Positions 7,487 to 15,928 of a stretch of DNA of 64,000 nucleotides are shown here, piece by piece (position 1 is the first letter of the stretch; the number at the start of each line of letters is the position of its first letter). The notes beneath the pieces were generated by a model, which saw only the letters and a list, made by a program, of their open reading frames with translations, searched no databases and was not told the DNA's origin. The position numbers were made by a program, and so were the translations under genes. The DNA comes from AWTP1-13 sp963797005 (GTDB lineage: Bacteria; Pseudomonadota; Alphaproteobacteria; Rhizobiales; Hyphomicrobiaceae), in NCBI GenBank assembly GCA_963797005.1, contig CAWCOF010000016.1:62001-126000 (forward strand), written 5' to 3'.

Positions 7487-9601
7487 GTGCCTGGTTTTCT
7501 CGACCCCATCATCGCGTCCCTCAACCGGGGCGCCGATTGGCTGGCGGCGCGTTGTGCGCGCCTGCCGCGTCATACGCTCGCCTGGAGCAGCATCGGGCTG
7601 GCGCTCGTGCTTCTGCTCTCGGTCAACGTCATCGCCTCCAACGCGCTGCGCAACTCGCGCGTGGACCTGACCCAGCAGCACCTCTTCACCATCTCGCCCG
7701 GCACCCGCACCGTGCTGCGCGGCATCGACGAGCCGATCAGCGTGCGCCTCTACTATTCCAAGAGGCTCGGCGAGGCCTCCTCGGCCTATGCCCGCTACTT
7801 CGAGCGCGTGCGCGCGCTGCTCGAGCAGTACCGCGACATATCCGGCGGCAAGCTCCAGCTCGCCGTCTACGATCCCGAGCCCTTCTCCGACGCGGAGGAT
7901 CGCGCCGTGGCGGCCGGCTTGAGGGGCGTGCGCCTCAACCAGGAAGGCGAGGTCGGCTACTTCGGCCTCACCGGCACCAACGCCACCGACAACGACGTCT
8001 CCATCCCGTTCTTCACCACCGACCGCGAGCCGTTCCTCGAGTACGACATCACCAAGCTGATCTACGGCCTCGCCAATCCCAAGAAGCGCGTCGTCGGCCT
8101 GATCAGCGGCATTCCGATCGATGGCGGCATGAACCCGATGGCCATGATGGGCGGCGGCCCGCAGCAGCTGCCGCCGCAGGTGATCATGGAGCAGATCCGC
8201 GACTTCTTCGAGGTGAGGACGCTCAACCAGGACCTGAAGGAGATTCCCGCCGACATCGACGTGCTGATGATCGCACAGCCCGACCGCCTGACGGCTGACG
8301 CTGCCTACGCCATCGATCAGTTCGTGCTGGGCGGCGGCAAGGTGCTGGCCTTCGTCGACCCCGTGGCCGAAGTGGGCGCCCGCAGCGGGCCGATGGGGCT
8401 CAGCGGCAGCGCGCCGAGTGCCGCCTTCATCAAGCTGTTGAAAGCCTGGGGCGTCGAGTTCGACCCGAAGAAGGGGGTCGGCGACATTGCCACCGCCCGG
8501 CGCGTGCAATTCGGCGGCGGGGCGCGGCCGGTCGTGACCGAGTACGTGGCCTGGATGGGGCTCGACCAGCGCAACATCGACAGCAAGGACGTGCTCTCCG
8601 GCGGCATCGAGCACCTCAACCTGGCCTCGGCGGGCTTCCTCACGAAGGTGAAGGATGCCACCACGCAAGTATCGCCGATCCTGGTGACGAGCCCGCAAGC
8701 AATGGAGATCGGCGCCGACAAGCTGGGCCCGGTCCCCGATCCGGTCGCGCTGCTGCGCGCCTACAAGCCCGGCGGCAAGCCGCTGATGCTGGCCGCGCGC
8801 ATCTCCGGCGATGCCAAGACCGCCTTCCCCGACGGCGCCCCCAAGCCGCCCAAGAAGGACGGCGACAAGGACAAGGCCGACAAGTCCAAGGACAACAACG
8901 CCAAGGACGCAAAGTCCGACGCCAAGGCCAAGGACGAGAAAGCCAAGGACGGCAAGGCTGCCCAGGACAAGCCCAAGGAGGAGAAGTCCGAGCCGGCGAA
9001 GTCGCAAAAGACGGCCGGCCGCATCAACGTCATCGTCGTCGCCGACACCGACATGCTGGCCGATCAGTTCTGGGTCGACACGCGCGAGTTCCTTGGCCAG
9101 CACGTGGCCATCCCCAACGCCAGCAACTCGGCCTTCGTCGTCAACGCGCTCGACAACCTGTCGGGCTCCGAATCCCTGATCGCCCTGCGTGCCCGCGGCA
9201 CCGACGAGCGGCCGTTCAAGCTCGTCGCCGAGCTGCGCCGCGACGCCGAGCGCCGCTACCGGGAGAAGGAGCAGGTGCTGACCGCCAAGCTCAAGGAGGT
9301 GCAGGACAAGCTCGCCAAGTTCGAGACCGGGGCGGAGGGCGGCAACGTCATCCTGAGCGAGAGCGACCGGCAGTCGATCGACAAGTTCCGCGCCGACATG
9401 CTTTCCACCCGCCGCGAGCTGCGCGAGGTGAAGCGGGCGCTGCGCGAGGACATCGATCGGCTCGACGGCTGGATCAAGTTCGCCAACATCGCGCTGGTGC
9501 CCCTGTTGATCGGCGCGGTCGGCGTCGGCTTTGCAGCGATGCAGCGCCGCCGTGGCAGCAATCACGCCATTGCGTCCGGTGAGAACGGAGAGCGGACATG
9601 A
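7487..9601 (+). CDS. GldG family ABC transporter periplasmic/membrane subunit
   Basis: This protein of about 704 residues is the GldG-type component. A first membrane segment (WSSIGLALVLLLSVNVIA) is followed by LTQQHLFTISPGTRTVLRGIDEPISVRLYYS, the usual start of the extracytoplasmic GldG domain. FLEYDITKLIYGL and VIMEQIRDFFEVRTL also fit. A charged low-complexity linker rich in Lys, Asp, Ala and Glu spans about 8850-9010 (repeats such as KDKADKSKD and KAKDEKAKD). A second domain, a coiled region (REKEQVLTAKLKEVQDKLAKFE) and a last membrane segment near the C-terminus follow. The start is GTG at 7487; no ATG fits better. The stop overlaps the next gene (ATGA). Substrate is unknown. Confidence 0.85.
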   Translation: MPGFLDPIIASLNRGADWLAARCARLPRHTLAWSSIGLALVLLLSVNVIASNALRNSRVDLTQQHLFTISPGTRTVLRGIDEPISVRLYYSKRLGEASSAYARYFERVRALLEQYRDISGGKLQLAVYDPEPFSDAEDRAVAAGLRGVRLNQEGEVGYFGLTGTNATDNDVSIPFFTTDREPFLEYDITKLIYGLANPKKRVVGLISGIPIDGGMNPMAMMGGGPQQLPPQVIMEQIRDFFEVRTLNQDLKEIPADIDVLMIAQPDRLTADAAYAIDQFVLGGGKVLAFVDPVAEVGARSGPMGLSGSAPSAAFIKLLKAWGVEFDPKKGVGDIATARRVQFGGGARPVVTEYVAWMGLDQRNIDSKDVLSGGIEHLNLASAGFLTKVKDATTQVSPILVTSPQAMEIGADKLGPVPDPVALLRAYKPGGKPLMLAARISGDAKTAFPDGAPKPPKKDGDKDKADKSKDNNAKDAKSDAKAKDEKAKDGKAAQDKPKEEKSEPAKSQKTAGRINVIVVADTDMLADQFWVDTREFLGQHVAIPNASNSAFVVNALDNLSGSESLIALRARGTDERPFKLVAELRRDAERRYREKEQVLTAKLKEVQDKLAKFETGAEGGNVILSESDRQSIDKFRADMLSTRRELREVKRALREDIDRLDGWIKFANIALVPLLIGAVGVGFAAMQRRRGSNHAIASGENGERT

Positions 9602-10617
9602 AGCCGAGGCAGTTTGCTGCACTGTTGGGCGTGACCGCGCTGGCGCTGCTATTCGCCGTCGTCTCCTACGTCTCCAACAACCGCTGGGCGCCCGCCAGGG
9701 TCTCGGGCGCGGCGCTGCTGCCGGAGCTCGCCGCGCAGGCCGGCAAGGTTGCCAAGGTCGAGCTCAGTCAGGGTGGGAAGAAGTTGACGCTCGCGCGCGA
9801 GAAGTCGGATTGGGTGCTGGCCGATCGTTCACAGTACCCGGCCAAGAGCGAGAGCGTCCGCGCGCTCCTCATCAAGCTTGCGCAGGTCCGGACGATCGAG
9901 CCCAAGACGCAGAAGAAGGACCGTTTGGCATTGCTCGAGCTGGAGGACCCCGCCGCCAAGGATGCCAAGTCGCACCTCGTGCGCCTGCTCGACGATAAGG
10001 GTGCCGTCGTCGGCGAGGCGGTCGTGGGCAAGCGCCGTTCCGATGCCTTCGGCGCCAGCAAGAGCGGCACCTACATGCGCAGGCCGGGCGAGGTGCAGGC
10101 CTGGCTCACCGATGCCGACGTCGATGTCCCCCTCGCCGTGAAAGACTGGGTCAAGCCGCAGGTTCTCGATCTCTCCTCCGCCAAGGTGTCGAGCGTGACC
10201 ATCGAGATCCCTGGCGAGGAGCCGCTGAAGATTGCTCGCGAGGGGGACAAGGGCGACAAGTACGCGCTGGCCGGCGGCGTCCCTGAAGGCAAGAAGCTCA
10301 AGAAGAACGCCAATCTCGATTCCATCGTGCGGGCGGTCGGCTCGATCGATATGGAGGACGTGCGCAAGCCCGAAGCGGGCGGTGGCGATGCCGCGGGCGC
10401 CGCCAAGATCGAAGGCGAGGGCGGCCTCGGCGTAACCTTGAAGCTGCGCAAGCAGGACAAGGACTACTGGCTTTCCATCACTGCCGCCGGCGAGGGCGAC
10501 AGCAAGAAGACCGCCGAGGAGATCACGCACCGCACGCAGGGCTGGGAGTTCAAGATCCCGTCGTGGAAGGCCGAGGCGATCCTGAAACGGCGTGCCGACC
10601 TGATCGAATCGAGTTGA
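9598..10617 (+). CDS. DUF4340 domain protein
   Basis: This 339-residue protein has one N-terminal membrane anchor (FAALLGVTALALLFAVVSYV) and a long extracytoplasmic part with the DUF4340 domain. The domain shows VAKVELSQGGKKLTLAREKSDWVLADRS and then GAVVGEAVVGKR, RRPGEVQAWL and VKDWVKPQVLDL, which match its usual layout. It overlaps the GldG-like gene by 4 bases and closes the operon. The domain co-occurs with GldG in many proteobacteria, so the two probably act together outside the inner membrane. Function is not established. Confidence 0.85.
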   Translation: MKPRQFAALLGVTALALLFAVVSYVSNNRWAPARVSGAALLPELAAQAGKVAKVELSQGGKKLTLAREKSDWVLADRSQYPAKSESVRALLIKLAQVRTIEPKTQKKDRLALLELEDPAAKDAKSHLVRLLDDKGAVVGEAVVGKRRSDAFGASKSGTYMRRPGEVQAWLTDADVDVPLAVKDWVKPQVLDLSSAKVSSVTIEIPGEEPLKIAREGDKGDKYALAGGVPEGKKLKKNANLDSIVRAVGSIDMEDVRKPEAGGGDAAGAAKIEGEGGLGVTLKLRKQDKDYWLSITAAGEGDSKKTAEEITHRTQGWEFKIPSWKAEAILKRRADLIESS

Positions 10618-10691
10618 GAAGCCCGCTCGACCATTGCCCCTGGGCAGCGGCAAGCGCCGGCCGGGGCCAGACCAGCGTCACGCGGCTGCAT

Positions 10692-10720
10692 TGACGGACC
10701 GATCCGCTGGTGCCTACCGT
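10692..10720 (+). promoter_or_regulatory. Weak candidate promoter before the copper set
   Basis: TTGACG at 10692-10697 is followed after 17 bases by CTACCG at 10715-10720. A start site about 7 bases further on would fall on the ATG at 10727, so the transcript could be almost leaderless. The -10 is poor and this is only a pattern match. The region from 10618 to 10726 holds no gene. Confidence 0.25.
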
Positions 10721-10726
10721 GACCGC

Positions 10727-11107
10727 ATGAAGCAGCTTCGGCGGCGCAAGTTGGCCTTGGCGTGGCTCGCGGTTGTCGCGCTCCTGGGCCATGCGGTTCT
10801 TTCGGTCGCGCCGAAGCCCTCAGCGCGCGCCGACGGCATTCTGGGCCCCCTCGTCATTTGCACGGCCGACGGCGCCAAAGTCGTGCCGGGCGATGGCAAC
10901 CCGGATGCACCGGGGCCCTGCAATCACTGCCCCGCCTGCGTGCCGTTGGCCCACTTCGCGCTCGCCGTCATCGGCGGCGATCCGGTCGCCTTCGTTTTCC
11001 CCACGCCGGCCGCGCCGCGGCCTCCCCAAAGCGGGGCCAATCCGCTCGCGGTGCATCTCATCCATGGTGCCATTTACAGCCGGGGGCCGCCTCACCACGC
11101 AGCCTGA
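10727..11107 (+). CDS. DUF2946-type secreted protein, probably copper-related
   Basis: This 126-residue protein has an N-terminal signal (RRKLALAWLAVVALLGHAVLSVAPKPSARA). It then has LVICTADGAKVVPGDG and a cysteine/histidine cluster CNHCPACVPLAH, typical of DUF2946 proteins. A hydrophobic stretch follows the cluster. It precedes a PCu(A)C copper chaperone (46 bp gap) and an SCO protein, so a copper-related role is likely by context. A start 93 bases upstream is possible in the same frame, but the residues added look unlike a signal peptide. The family has no proven biochemical function. Confidence 0.7.
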   Translation: MKQLRRRKLALAWLAVVALLGHAVLSVAPKPSARADGILGPLVICTADGAKVVPGDGNPDAPGPCNHCPACVPLAHFALAVIGGDPVAFVFPTPAAPRPPQSGANPLAVHLIHGAIYSRGPPHHAA

Positions 11108-11153
11108 CCTTTCGCTGTTCCAATCATCGCTCACATCTAGCGAAGAGGCTGCA

Positions 11154-11639
11154 ATGCTACGTTCAATCCTGATCGGCGCTGCCACGGCAGCGCTACTCGT
11201 CGGCGCTGCGTTTGCTCACGATGCGCCACACACCTACAAAGTGGGTTCAATCGTCATAGAGGCGCCCTGGGCCCGGGCCACGCCGGCGGGTGCCCGTGTC
11301 GGCGGCGGCTATGTGAAGATTACCAATACCGGCAAGCGATCGGATTGGCTGGTCGGAGGATCGCTGCCGGTCGCCGCCAGCGTCGAGGTCCACGAGATGA
11401 AAATGGCCGGCGGTGTAATGAAGATGCGCAGGCTCGAGAAGGGCCTGGAGATCGAGCCCGGCAAGACCGTCGAGCTCAAGCCCGGCGGCTATCACATCAT
11501 GTTCATGGGGCTGCGTGAGGGCTTGAAGGACAAGCAGACCATCAAGGGTACCCTGGTGTTCAAGAAGGCGGGCTCCGTCGAGGTCGAGTACCGGGTCGCG
11601 CCGATCGGTGCCATGTCCGGGGGACATATGCACCACTGA
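11154..11639 (+). CDS. Periplasmic copper chaperone PCu(A)C
   Basis: This 161-residue protein carries a signal peptide (SILIGAATAALLVGAAFAHD) and a PCu(A)C domain. The copper-binding pattern is visible: VHEMKMAGGVMKMR supplies His and Met, and GGYHIMFMGL supplies a second His-x-Met. The C-terminus ends in a Met/His-rich tail (GGHMHH) that could also bind copper. The family delivers Cu(I) to the CuA site of cytochrome c oxidase subunit II, directly or through SCO. An SCO gene follows 17 bp downstream and the oxidase genes lie about 17 kb away in this window. The start ATG at 11154 gives a clean signal peptide. Confidence 0.93.
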   Translation: MLRSILIGAATAALLVGAAFAHDAPHTYKVGSIVIEAPWARATPAGARVGGGYVKITNTGKRSDWLVGGSLPVAASVEVHEMKMAGGVMKMRRLEKGLEIEPGKTVELKPGGYHIMFMGLREGLKDKQTIKGTLVFKKAGSVEVEYRVAPIGAMSGGHMHH

Positions 11640-11656
11640 GCAAGGAGCGCTGTCGC

Positions 11657-12205
11657 ATGCGCAAGGCCATCCTGCTGTTTGTGCTGTGCCTACTGGGATC
11701 CTTTGCGCATGCGCAGCCGCCTGCCGGCTACCCCGGCGGGCCCTTCGAGCTGATCGATCAGAACGGCAGGACGTTCTCCAGCAGCGCGCTTGCCGGCAAG
11801 CCCTACGCCATCTTCTTCGGCTTCACCAACTGCCCGGACGTGTGCCCGACGACGCTGCTGACGATGAGCAACGCGCTCGCAAAGCTCGGCGCCGACGCGG
11901 ATCGGCTGAAGGTGCTGTTCGTGACCGTCGACCCCGAGCACGATACGCCCGAACAGCTTCGCACCTACCTGTCCTCATTCGACCCGCGCATCATGGGGCT
12001 CACCGGCAGCCCGGAGCAGGTCGCAGCCGCCGCGAAGATCTGGAAGGCCTTCTACAACAAGATCCCCGAGGACAAGGGCGGCTACACCATCGTCCACTCG
12101 GCCTACGTCTATCTGATGGGTCGGGACAATCGCCTCGTCGACACGCTGAACTTCCAGGATGACGAGGCCGTGCAGGTCGACAAGCTCAAGAAGCTCTTGA
12201 GATGA
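11657..12205 (+). CDS. SCO1/SenC family copper/thiol protein
   Basis: This 182-residue protein has a signal peptide (AILLFVLCLLGSFAHA) and a thioredoxin-like SCO domain. The copper ligands are seen as FTNCPDVCPTT (Cys59 and Cys63) and the later histidine in YTIVHSAYVYL (about His147). The motif VTVDPEHDTPE is also typical. SCO proteins insert copper into the CuA centre of cytochrome c oxidase or act as thiol reductants for it. It follows the PCu(A)C gene by 17 bp, so the two probably share a transcript. The gene ends 30 bp before the stop of the convergent CYTH-CHAD gene. Confidence 0.94.
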   Translation: MRKAILLFVLCLLGSFAHAQPPAGYPGGPFELIDQNGRTFSSSALAGKPYAIFFGFTNCPDVCPTTLLTMSNALAKLGADADRLKVLFVTVDPEHDTPEQLRTYLSSFDPRIMGLTGSPEQVAAAAKIWKAFYNKIPEDKGGYTIVHSAYVYLMGRDNRLVDTLNFQDDEAVQVDKLKKLLR

Positions 12206-12235
12206 GAATCGGCCGGGCCCCGCTGCGCTGCCGCC

Positions 12236-13774
12236 TCACGCCCAGAACTGCGGCAGGCGTGCCAGCTTGCGCCATCCCTTGTGCGCGTTGGGCCAGGCAT
12301 TGGCAGCCTGGGCGTTGTGCCAGCCGAGCACATAGCCAGCCGCGCGCTGCGCCTCCGGGCTGTCGCCGCAGCCCTCCCGGCAGATCGCGGTCAGCCGCTC
12401 GGCGGCCACCACGTCGGTCAGATAGCCGAACACCTCCTGCAGGCTTCTGATCTGCTGCACGAACCGGCTGGCGCGCGGCTCGGGGTAGAGCGTGCTGAAG
12501 AACTCCGCCGTGTAGCGCAGCGTCTTCAGCGCCTTGCGCATCTCGTGGCGTTCGTCCGTTGTGAGCTCGTCGATCCGGTCGCCACGATCGGCAACCTTCC
12601 TCCAGCGCCGCTTGAGCGTTGCCCGGGCGAACTTGCCGAGCGGCCCCTTCAGGCCCTCCGCCGCCTCGATCGTGCGCGGCCAGACGGCTAGGTAGAGCTG
12701 CAGCACGGACCACGGTTGCCCGTTGAGCGCCACACGTACGCGCTCGCGTGCGTGTTCCCGATGTGCCTCGAGCGCCTGCTGAAGTTGCGGCACGCCGGGG
12801 CCGCTCGCCAGCGTGCCGGCGACGGGGGCATAGATCTCCTCGATCAGCACGTCGGCGTCGCGCAATTCGCCCACGGTGCGCGACAAGGCGCGCGCATGCT
12901 CCTCGAGTTCACCCACCGCGGCAATGTCGTCGCAGAGCGGCCGGAAGGCGCGCAGCGCGCTGCGCAGGCGCCGCAGGCCGATGCGCAACTGATGCGCGGC
13001 GTTGGGGTCCTCCGTCTCGAGCACGGCGCGCCGGTTGGCGACGATCTGGTCGGCAGCGGACCGCACAATGATGGCCAGCGCCTCGCCGCAGGTCTGCTCG
13101 GCGCGCAAGACGGGCTGCTCGGCGCGCCGCGGCGCCGCCTGGCCGTTGGTCTTGCCGAGCGCCAGGATATACCCGCGCTCGGCCTTGCTGGTCTTGGCAA
13201 GGCGGATGGGCTGCGCCGAAAACAGCTTTGCCGCGGTCGTCAGCAGGCACGCCGGGCTTCCGGACTTCAGCTCAAGCTCGGCTTCGCACAGTGCGTCCTC
13301 GCCATTGCCGGCACGCACCACACCCTCGTCGAGGGCAAGCTCGACCTCGCCGTCGCTCGGGTGCAGCGCCCTCGTGGTACGCCGCACGATGGTCTCGAAC
13401 ACCGGCCCCAGGGTCGATTTCTCGAGCGCCTTCTCGACCTTGCGGCGGATCTTGCGGTCGTCGATGACGTCGAGATCGGGCTCGGGCCCCTCGACGGCGG
13501 CCTCGATCTCGATAGGATTGGAAACGCCGTTGTCGACGCACGTTCCCGCCTTGATGGTCTGCAGCCAATGGTCTCCGTCCAAGCGCACACGGAAGGAGAT
13601 CCCCTGCGCGCGCAGGCGATGGTCGGGCGTGTCGAAGTAGATAGAGCGCAACGTCCGCGTAACAGGCTCGCCGGCACCGAGCGTGCCGAGTGCTGGATGT
13701 TCGCCAATGCGCTGCAATTCTTCGCGGCTAAGCTCGAGCTTCAGCTCCAGCTCGCTACCCCTGGCAAAGCTCAT
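12236..13774 (-). CDS. CYTH and CHAD domain protein
   Basis: This protein of 512 residues has an N-terminal CYTH domain with the ExExK signature (ELELK at residues 8-12) and RSIYFDTPDHRLRAQGISFRVR. A C-terminal CHAD domain follows from about residue 220, with repeated histidine-containing helices such as VHQLRIGLRRLR-like NAAHQLRIGLRRLRSALR and ERHEMRKALKTLRYTAEFF. CYTH enzymes act on triphosphate groups, and CHAD domains bind inorganic polyphosphate, so the fusion is probably a tripolyphosphatase or polyphosphate-linked enzyme. I chose the start MSFARGSELELK; an in-frame start at 13849 adds 25 residues with no family likeness. No partner gene is nearby on the same strand. Confidence 0.9.
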   Translation of the reverse strand: MSFARGSELELKLELSREELQRIGEHPALGTLGAGEPVTRTLRSIYFDTPDHRLRAQGISFRVRLDGDHWLQTIKAGTCVDNGVSNPIEIEAAVEGPEPDLDVIDDRKIRRKVEKALEKSTLGPVFETIVRRTTRALHPSDGEVELALDEGVVRAGNGEDALCEAELELKSGSPACLLTTAAKLFSAQPIRLAKTSKAERGYILALGKTNGQAAPRRAEQPVLRAEQTCGEALAIIVRSAADQIVANRRAVLETEDPNAAHQLRIGLRRLRSALRAFRPLCDDIAAVGELEEHARALSRTVGELRDADVLIEEIYAPVAGTLASGPGVPQLQQALEAHREHARERVRVALNGQPWSVLQLYLAVWPRTIEAAEGLKGPLGKFARATLKRRWRKVADRGDRIDELTTDERHEMRKALKTLRYTAEFFSTLYPEPRASRFVQQIRSLQEVFGYLTDVVAAERLTAICREGCGDSPEAQRAAGYVLGWHNAQAANAWPNAHKGWRKLARLPQFWA

Positions 13775-14156
13775 TGCGAACCCCTCAACGCAACAGGCAC
13801 AAATCGCGGAAAGGGCGTGGGATCGATCGGTGGCCCCCGCCTGCCGCAACGGAGCTATCTAGCGCTGCCGCCTCGACAAGGCCAACGGGGCGTCAACCTC
13901 GAATGCCGGATTTTCCACAGAAAAATTCGAGCCGACGCGCGCACTTGCTGTGCGGCACATTCATAAGGTTTGTTCAGCGCATAGGGAAGCCCGCGCAAGG
14001 GCGCCTCAGCGCCCACGTGTCACAAAAGTGTCATGCATCCTTCAGCGCAGCGTAAAGGCAGCGTCATCGAACCCTGCCATCATGCGGGCACACGACATCC
14101 GGGCTTCGGTCGTCGGAATTGCCCGGAACATCGCAAAGGCTGTCGCGATACGAAGC

Positions 14157-14284
14157 GCGCGTCCAAGACGCGCCGTCGAGACAGCTCATGGGTTCGGACG
14201 CATCCAGCCTTCGGGTGGGTCCGATACTTGGCCAGTTCGGTAACTGCGTCGCCTCCCCGCTGGCGCGCGTGTTGCCGAACTGGC
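14157..14284 (+). promoter_or_regulatory. Three consecutive hairpins in the leader of the LpxH-like gene
   Basis: Three inverted repeats follow each other. The first is perfect: GCGCGTC and GACGCGC around CAA at 14157-14173. The second pairs TCGGAC with GTCCGA at 14194-14224. The third pairs GCCAGTTCGG-TAAC with GTTG-CCGAACTGGC at 14231-14284 with one wobble, followed by GGTTTTT. The last could act as an intrinsic terminator or attenuator 70 bases before the gene at 14361. The rest of the gap from 13775 to 14360 holds no gene; it separates two divergent genes. Confidence 0.4.
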
Positions 14285-14360
14285 GGTTTTTGCACCCGCT
14301 CCCACAGCCCCTTCCCGCCTTGTCATACGTCTGAAACGAGAATCCCCTCTTTTGCCCCCC

Positions 14361-15242
14361 ATGCTGGACAAACCGCTGGATGAACTGGCACGCGACCCCG
14401 ACATCCGGGGCGGCGTGCGCGCGCTCTTCATTTCGGACGTGCACCTGGGCACGCGCACGGCGCAAGCCGAGCGCCTGCTGGAGCTGCTCCGAGACTGCGA
14501 AGCCCAGACCATCTACCTCGTGGGCGACATCATCGATTTCTGGAGGGTTCGCCGCCGTCCGCACTGGGGGCAGTCCCATAACGACGTGCTGCAAAAGCTG
14601 ATGCGCAAGGTGCGCAAGGGGGCGCACCTCGTATACATCCCCGGCAATCACGACGAATGCCTGCGCGATTACGTGGGATCGCACTTCGGCGGCATCGAGA
14701 TCCAGATGAATGCCGTGCACACGACCGCCACCGGGCGGCGCTATCTCGTGCTGCACGGCGATGAGTTCGACGTGGTGGTGCGGGCGGCAAAGTGGCTCGC
14801 CTTTCTGGGCGACCGCGGCTACGAGCTTGCGCTGTGGCTCAACAATCCGCTGAACTGGGTGCGCCGGCACCTCGGGCTCGGCTACTGGTCATTCTCGGCG
14901 TATCTGAAATACCGCGTGAAATCCGCCGTGGCCTTCATCGGAGCCTTCGAGGAGGCCGTCGCCACGGAAGCCAGACGCAACGGCGTCGACGGCGTCATCT
15001 GCGGCCACATCCACCATCCCTCGGATCGCAGCTTCGGCGGCGTGCACTACCTGAACTGCGGCGACTGGGTGGAGAGCTGCACGGCGATCGTCGAGACGCA
15101 TGCCGGCGACTTGCGCGTCATCTGCTGGAGCGACCAGCCCGGCGACCAGGCAATCCAGGTCCTGTCCGATCGCCCCGGTCAGTACGTGGCACGCCCGCCC
15201 GAGATATCGAACACGGCCCCGGTCGTGAACGAGTTATCCTGA
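14361..15242 (+). CDS. LpxH-like metallophosphoesterase
   Basis: This 293-residue protein is a calcineurin-type metallophosphoesterase of the UDP-2,3-diacylglucosamine diphosphatase-like family. The metal ligands are seen in FISDVHLGT, VGDIIDFW, IPGNHDE, LHGDEFD and CGHIHHP. It carries a hydrophobic middle part (WLAFLGDRGYELALWLNN) that may contact the membrane. Alphaproteobacteria usually rely on LpxI for lipid A, so this member may act on another lipid nucleotide or phospholipid. The start ATG at 14361 is preferred to an in-frame TTG at 14352. The last 64 bases overlap the 3' end of the convergent SDR gene. Confidence 0.82.
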   Translation: MLDKPLDELARDPDIRGGVRALFISDVHLGTRTAQAERLLELLRDCEAQTIYLVGDIIDFWRVRRRPHWGQSHNDVLQKLMRKVRKGAHLVYIPGNHDECLRDYVGSHFGGIEIQMNAVHTTATGRRYLVLHGDEFDVVVRAAKWLAFLGDRGYELALWLNNPLNWVRRHLGLGYWSFSAYLKYRVKSAVAFIGAFEEAVATEARRNGVDGVICGHIHHPSDRSFGGVHYLNCGDWVESCTAIVETHAGDLRVICWSDQPGDQAIQVLSDRPGQYVARPPEISNTAPVVNELS

Positions 15243-15928
15243 GACGCGATCCAGGCGACGAGCGCTGCAACCTCCTCCACCGTCACGAAGCGATTGCGCG
15301 GAATCTTGGAGAGCATGAAGTCGATGTGCTCCTGCGTGATCTGGTCGAAGATGGCCGTCTTGGCTGCCGCGGGCGTGACGGCGTTGACGGCGATGTCGTA
15401 GCCCGCAAGCTCCTTGCCGAGCGACTTTGTCAGCGCGATCACGGCCGCCTTCGATGCCGAGTAGTGTGCCGCGTTGGGGTTGCCCTCCTTGCCGGCGATC
15501 GAGGCGATGTTCACGATGCGCCCGTAGTTCTGCTTGATCATCGTGGGCACGACCGCGCGCGAGCAGATGAACGGCCCATCGAGGTTGATGCGCATCACCT
15601 TGCGCCATTCCTCCACCTCCGTTTCCCACGTCTTGGCGTTGACGCCGGCGATGCCTGCGTTGTTGACCAGAATGTCGATGCGGCCGAAGGCGCCGATGGT
15701 GGCGTCGCGGGCCTTTGCCACCTCGGCCGGATCGGCCACGTCGCAACCCATGGCCGTGACGCCGTTGCCGAGCGCCTTGGCGGTCTTCTGCCCGAGTTCG
15801 ATATCCCGGTCCCAGATAGCGACCTTGGCCCCCGATTTCACGAAGCGCTCCGTGATCGCCTTGCCGAAACCTTGAGCGCCTCCCGTCACGACCGCGATGC
15901 GGCCCTTCAGATCGATGTCGTTGGCCAT
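15179..15928 (-). CDS. SDR family NAD(P)-dependent oxidoreductase
   Basis: This 249-residue protein is a classical short-chain dehydrogenase/reductase. It has the TGGAQGFG nucleotide-binding motif near residue 15, DVAD, the NNAG motif, NIASIAG, and YSASK with the catalytic tyrosine and lysine. Asp after the second strand (WDRD) suggests NAD rather than NADP. The C-terminus FDISGGRATY is typical of 3-oxoacyl-ACP reductase-like members. The start at 15928 gives MANDIDLKGR; an in-frame extension to 16006 is unlikely. Its 3' end overlaps the convergent LpxH-like gene by 64 bp. The substrate is not evident. Confidence 0.88.
   Translation of the reverse strand: MANDIDLKGRIAVVTGGAQGFGKAITERFVKSGAKVAIWDRDIELGQKTAKALGNGVTAMGCDVADPAEVAKARDATIGAFGRIDILVNNAGIAGVNAKTWETEVEEWRKVMRINLDGPFICSRAVVPTMIKQNYGRIVNIASIAGKEGNPNAAHYSASKAAVIALTKSLGKELAGYDIAVNAVTPAAAKTAIFDQITQEHIDFMLSKIPRNRFVTVEEVAALVAWIASQDNSFTTGAVFDISGGRATY

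Noticed and set aside
7406..9622. Open frame of more than 700 codons on the minus strand
   Set aside because: It lies opposite the GldG-like gene and is rich in Gly, Leu, Asp and His without any domain. Long antisense frames are usual in GC-rich DNA.
13775..14360. tRNA or known riboswitch in the hairpin-rich leader
   Set aside because: The stems do not fold into a cloverleaf and no known riboswitch core motif is recognisable.
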